The notes under the pieces: model-generated
The model's input: the letters and a program-made list of their open reading frames with translations, nothing else
Databases searched by the model: none
Told to the model about the DNA's origin: nothing
NCBI RefSeq assembly: GCF_047946665.1
Contig: NZ_CP172312.1
Coordinates: 4,526,001-4,590,000, forward strand
Origin: Allohahella sp002354735
Lineage (GTDB): Bacteria > Pseudomonadota > Gammaproteobacteria > Pseudomonadales > Oleiphilaceae
Direction: 5' to 3'
Length of the DNA stretch: 64,000 nucleotides
Made by a program: the position numbers and the translations under genes
Shown here: piece by piece, positions 60,779 through 64,000 of the stretch
Numbering within the stretch: the first letter of the stretch is position 1
Layout: each line of letters begins with the position of its first letter

Positions 60779-60927
60779 GCGATGCGACTAGTGATCCTGA
60801 AACGACTGCCAATTGAGCGTGCCTCAGTCTACCGCGCCATCGCAAGTGAGAACATCCTTTTGCCGGACCTTCTGGCCGAAGTGTCAGAGCCGGGCCTCCA
60901 CGGTCCAGACTCTGTGATCTGCTCAGG

Positions 60928-63900
60928 CTAGTACGTGCAAGTAATCACGATATCGTCAACGTAGTTCGGCGTCGCATCAGCGGGGGGCATGGTGCCAGTA
61001 GCGCCGGATGTGACTTCGCACGAAGCGTTGTCCAGACCACCGTATTGAGCAGCGATTGAATACGTTTCTCCAGGAGCAAGTCCCAACGGCATGGTGAACG
61101 CTCCGGGCGTGGTAACCGAATGAAAATCGAAATTGACGTTATTTTCGATTTGAAGTGCATCCGATTCAACCAGTCCGACCACGGTGCCGCCCAAAGACCC
61201 AGCAACGGGATCATTTCCACCCCCATTGCTGCTGGAGCACGTGATTGACACGTTTGATATATTGGCATTTCCCATTGTTCCACTGGCGTTTACGATCGGA
61301 TCACAGCTGATACCGGCCGACGTGCCCGTAATGCTGAGTGAATAGCTTGTGCCCGGCTGCAGATAGCGGGTAACGAAACTTGTCGTTCCGCTGGTCCCCG
61401 TTACCTGAAGCGCACTGTCACCTGCATTTGTGCTCAGTAGCATGTTGAGGGTCGCGCTTTCATCAAGGCCTGATATAACGCCAGAAAGTGTTGCGCCTGT
61501 ACAGGCGATATCGGCTATCACACCCAGTGGATTGGGGTTGCCTGCGCTCGTGCTCAACACGCAGCTGAGGCCTGAAGGGGCGCCGAGCACAGACAATTGA
61601 TAGTTCCCTGTGAATAATTCGGCAAAACTGTAAGCGCCGTTAGTTGTTATGCTGATGAGTGCAGACCCAAGATCGCTGTCGATATTCGAAAGAGTAATCG
61701 TCTCTCCGCTCGGGAGACCTGATGCAACGCCCGAAATACGGAACTGCGGGATTGGTAAGCACAGCACTCGGATATCATTGATAACGTTGCTGTCGCGACT
61801 GAAAGGGATACTGCCTGCGCCATTCTCAACACTGCACTCAAGTCGCGCCGGGTTCTGGTTCAGCACAGTGACCTCGTAGGCGGTAGCGAATGCGAGCTTG
61901 GTTGTGAATGCGAAGCTACCGTTGGCATTGATGGCAATTGCCTCATCCCCGCTTGCCAAGGTAAGCGACTGGTCAGGGGCCAGTCCGCTCACGGTCCCTG
62001 AGAGCGTCATATCCATCGGCTCGTAAACGACGCAGTTGATGGCAACATCTTTGATGCTGCCGACTGGCACAACACCACTGGCATTGCCCAACTCACACTC
62101 GTAGCCGATGGCGCCCGCAGGATTCTTCAGCGTAATCTCATAGCCCGCACCAATACGGGTATTCCCAATGAACTTCCAGGAGCCATTGGAACCGAGTTTT
62201 AAAGTTTCAGTGGTCGATGTACTGTCGGTGAGCGTCAGAGTGAGCGCCAGCTCTTCCCCAGCAGGCATACCAGTTAACGTGCCGCCGATACGTTGGAAGT
62301 CATTGGTGTTGAGAAGGTTAATCAAATCGTTCCGACATGCGTTGACTTTACAGAGCTTTTCCTTGGCTTCAACCGACAGTTTGGCGAGTTCTGAACTGAT
62401 GTGGGCCGCTGCCGTGGTTTTGTCTACCAGCGTAAACGTTTTGCCTGAGAAGTCTGCCAGTTTCGAGAACAGCGCGTTTGCCGAAGCGGCAAACTGTTCA
62501 TCCGTACCGGCTAGGTTCACATCGATACCGAGCGCCTTTAGATCAGGCAGTCTGATGCGAGTCGTAGACTCTCCGGTATTGAGGGATTGCAGCAGCTGTG
62601 CGATGCGCAGGCCCTTTTCTGCGTCGTCGCCAAGGGCAGCTAACTGGTAGACATGCGTGGTTGTTTCACAATCGACTCGGCCAAGCGCCAGATTTCCCAG
62701 ATAGAAAGTGACCTTGGAGCCAGTCTTACACCGGTACCCACCACTGCTATCGGTGTAACGCATTGTTGAGTTCGTCTCGAGAATCAATGACTGCTTCGAC
62801 GTGTCGCTACTGGCATCGACACTGTGGTTCGCAAGGCCATGCTTGTTTGGCTCACCAGCCAAAGCCAGTGTGCCCCCATCCGGCGAAATATAAGCCGAGT
62901 GCAAGGGATTGCTTGAACCTCCTCGCGCGCTCCAGTTTCTGCCACCATTGTCAGAAAACAGAAGACTGCCATCTTCCCGTGTGACGTACATGAGCAAACC
63001 GTCAGCGGACGTAGAAAGGCTTCGTCCGATAAAGCTGGGTGGGCGATTTGTATCGAAGAAACCTGGCCGAGCGCCTACAGTGCCCCAAGTGGCGCCGAAG
63101 TCCGAAGTGATCCTGAGAAATGTCGGAGAAGCGAACACGATGCGAGAGCCATCCGAAGACGAAGCTACGCGACCGAAAAGTTTGCCACTACCGAAGAAGC
63201 TATTTTCAAGGGAATCCAGCGTCTTGCGGAAGGTCTTGCCCCCGTCTGCTGATTGATACAGGTTAGATGCGCCCTGGGAGACATAGGCTATATGCATTCC
63301 ATCGGCCGAAACGGTCACATCTTCCACGCTGGCGAAAGTCGAGTTATCACCGCCGCTGTTTAGCAGGTCGGTCCATGTTTTGCCCATATCTGCAGATTTT
63401 GCAATGCAGTCAGAAACGAAGAGCCCATTAAAGAATGAAGATCTACCGACTATGTACAGTAATCCAGACGCGCCTGGAGCAAGCACTTGCCTGATCGAGG
63501 TACACGGTGAAGAGTCGGTTTGCTCAGCCCAGGTCGCTCCTCTGTCGGAGGACACGACCAATCTTTTGTCGGCAGTGCCTGCAACAAGGAAGTCACCACC
63601 GGGCGACACGGCCACCGCGGACCAGGTAATGCCTTCGTCAGTATCAGAAACGTTCTGCCAGGTTCTACCGCTGTCCTTGGAAAACGCAAGATTGTGGGGT
63701 GCGATACCGAAGCCGAGCTGTATCGTGCCATCGCTCGACATGCCGAACTGATAGCGCCCGTCGTAGTTGAGTTGGGGGCCCGCGACGAGGCCTTTGCTTG
63801 TGTAGCCCAAGCCCTCTACAGGCGCATCTATGAAGACCCCTGAGCGTTTATCTCGAGACCCAGAATCGTCATTGCACGCAGTAAGGATGAATGAGAATGC

Positions 63901-63951
63901 CAAGGCTCCGGCAACTGTCAAGTGCCGTGAATACTTGTGAATTTTCCGCAT
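60928..63951 (-). CDS. Mosaic surface lipoprotein: Asp-box propeller and five C-terminal repeats
   Basis: A 1007-residue lipoprotein; signal ends at FILTAC (Cys26). Residues 39-70 resemble the FIDAPVEGLGY opening of a common bacterial lipoprotein module. Six Asp-box (S-x-D-x-G-x-T-W) motifs follow at ~91, 134, 186, 234, 283 and 333 and mark a sialidase/sortilin-like beta-propeller. The rest of the interrupted module resumes near 395-465 (VTFYLGNLALG, IAQLLQSLN). Five tandem ~85-residue domains (556-642, 649-732, 738-818, 821-906, 919-1005) each carry the pattern SG-x-VSGL, NG-x-F, Y-x-VTV and a Cys pair. ATG 63951 has GGAG upstream; TTG 63969 is less likely. Likely exposed on the cell surface; ligand unknown. 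Confidence 0.8.
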   Translation of the reverse strand: MRKIHKYSRHLTVAGALAFSFILTACNDDSGSRDKRSGVFIDAPVEGLGYTSKGLVAGPQLNYDGRYQFGMSSDGTIQLGFGIAPHNLAFSKDSGRTWQNVSDTDEGITWSAVAVSPGGDFLVAGTADKRLVVSSDRGATWAEQTDSSPCTSIRQVLAPGASGLLYIVGRSSFFNGLFVSDCIAKSADMGKTWTDLLNSGGDNSTFASVEDVTVSADGMHIAYVSQGASNLYQSADGGKTFRKTLDSLENSFFGSGKLFGRVASSSDGSRIVFASPTFLRITSDFGATWGTVGARPGFFDTNRPPSFIGRSLSTSADGLLMYVTREDGSLLFSDNGGRNWSARGGSSNPLHSAYISPDGGTLALAGEPNKHGLANHSVDASSDTSKQSLILETNSTMRYTDSSGGYRCKTGSKVTFYLGNLALGRVDCETTTHVYQLAALGDDAEKGLRIAQLLQSLNTGESTTRIRLPDLKALGIDVNLAGTDEQFAASANALFSKLADFSGKTFTLVDKTTAAAHISSELAKLSVEAKEKLCKVNACRNDLINLLNTNDFQRIGGTLTGMPAGEELALTLTLTDSTSTTETLKLGSNGSWKFIGNTRIGAGYEITLKNPAGAIGYECELGNASGVVPVGSIKDVAINCVVYEPMDMTLSGTVSGLAPDQSLTLASGDEAIAINANGSFAFTTKLAFATAYEVTVLNQNPARLECSVENGAGSIPFSRDSNVINDIRVLCLPIPQFRISGVASGLPSGETITLSNIDSDLGSALISITTNGAYSFAELFTGNYQLSVLGAPSGLSCVLSTSAGNPNPLGVIADIACTGATLSGVISGLDESATLNMLLSTNAGDSALQVTGTSGTTSFVTRYLQPGTSYSLSITGTSAGISCDPIVNASGTMGNANISNVSITCSSSNGGGNDPVAGSLGGTVVGLVESDALQIENNVNFDFHSVTTPGAFTMPLGLAPGETYSIAAQYGGLDNASCEVTSGATGTMPPADATPNYVDDIVITCTY

Positions 63952-64000
63952 AATGGGTTCTCCGGCCAAAACGAATGGTGGCCGTCACCTGCGGCGTCAC

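Noticed and set aside
60674..60931. Plus-strand 85-codon frame at the rsmE start
   Set aside because: It mostly mirrors rsmE codons on the other strand, has no ribosome site and no recognisable protein features.
1..64000. CRISPR arrays, prophage, insertion sequences, toxin-antitoxin or restriction systems
   Set aside because: No regularly spaced repeats, transposase or integrase motifs, or paired small toxin/antitoxin frames were seen anywhere in the window.

Overview
The window reads as chromosomal DNA of a free-living, moderately GC-rich gammaproteobacterium, probably a marine or salt-adapted member of the Pseudomonadales/Oceanospirillales type. Four things point there: the hisBHAF / YibQ-type deacetylase / ctpA / envC / gpmI / rhodanese / grxC / secB gene order, an ectABC osmolyte operon, a Pmp3-type salt-stress peptide, and an orphan pair resembling the Vibrio H-ring genes flgP and flgT. 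I saw no phage, transposase, integrase, CRISPR array or restriction system. Almost all of the window is densely packed housekeeping and stress-response DNA.

Layout. 1-2.8 kb: 3' end of an assimilatory nitrate reductase (nasA) and a DUF1853 gene. 2.8-9.2 kb: sodC, tRNA-Phe with its own promoter and terminator, a lipoprotein esterase, acnA, a Pmp3 peptide, yggX and mutY. 9.2-20 kb: SRPBCC protein, hisBHAF, DUF2244, then on the minus strand a polysaccharide deacetylase-like protein, ctpA, envC and gpmI, and on the plus strand a rhodanese-like protein, grxC and secB. 20-24.3 kb: ectABC, trmL and a thiolase. 24.5-28.5 kb: flgP/flgT-like pair and two tandem paralogous Ig/FnIII lipoproteins. 28.8-35.9 kb: a complete sufBCDS-A-T-E operon with a divergent Rrf2 regulator. 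35.9-41.2 kb: ECF sigma/anti-sigma pair, an orphan GspF-like membrane protein, a small membrane protein, slyD, a DUF6482-like gene and an old-yellow-enzyme gene. 41.4-50.4 kb: PAS-GGDEF cyclase; a 110-aa unknown with spoVR, yeaH and prkA; hemolysin III; and a PilZ/HD-GYP pair. 50.5-60.8 kb: a YihY-type membrane protein, a DUF748-like protein, a 64-aa ORF, and a tightly overlapping rsmE / RND adaptor / RND pump / DUF445 operon. 60.9-64 kb: a 1007-aa mosaic lipoprotein.

How the genes fit together. Oxidative and iron-sulfur stress is strongly represented (sodC, yggX, SUF, grxC, acnA, mutY). So are osmotic and stationary-phase stress (ectABC, Pmp3, spoVR-yeaH-prkA, ECF sigma). The cell envelope is covered by envC, ctpA, the RND pump, YihY, DUF748 and several lipoproteins. 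Cyclic-di-GMP is made (PAS-GGDEF), broken down (HD-GYP) and possibly sensed (degenerate PilZ).

The least explained parts are the mosaic lipoprotein at the right end, whose beta-propeller looks inserted into another surface-lipoprotein module, and the duplicated Ig/FnIII lipoproteins. The latter share an 11-bp and a 7-bp upstream element at exactly the same 29-bp spacing although the surrounding DNA has diverged. No wholly new multigene system could be demonstrated from sequence alone.
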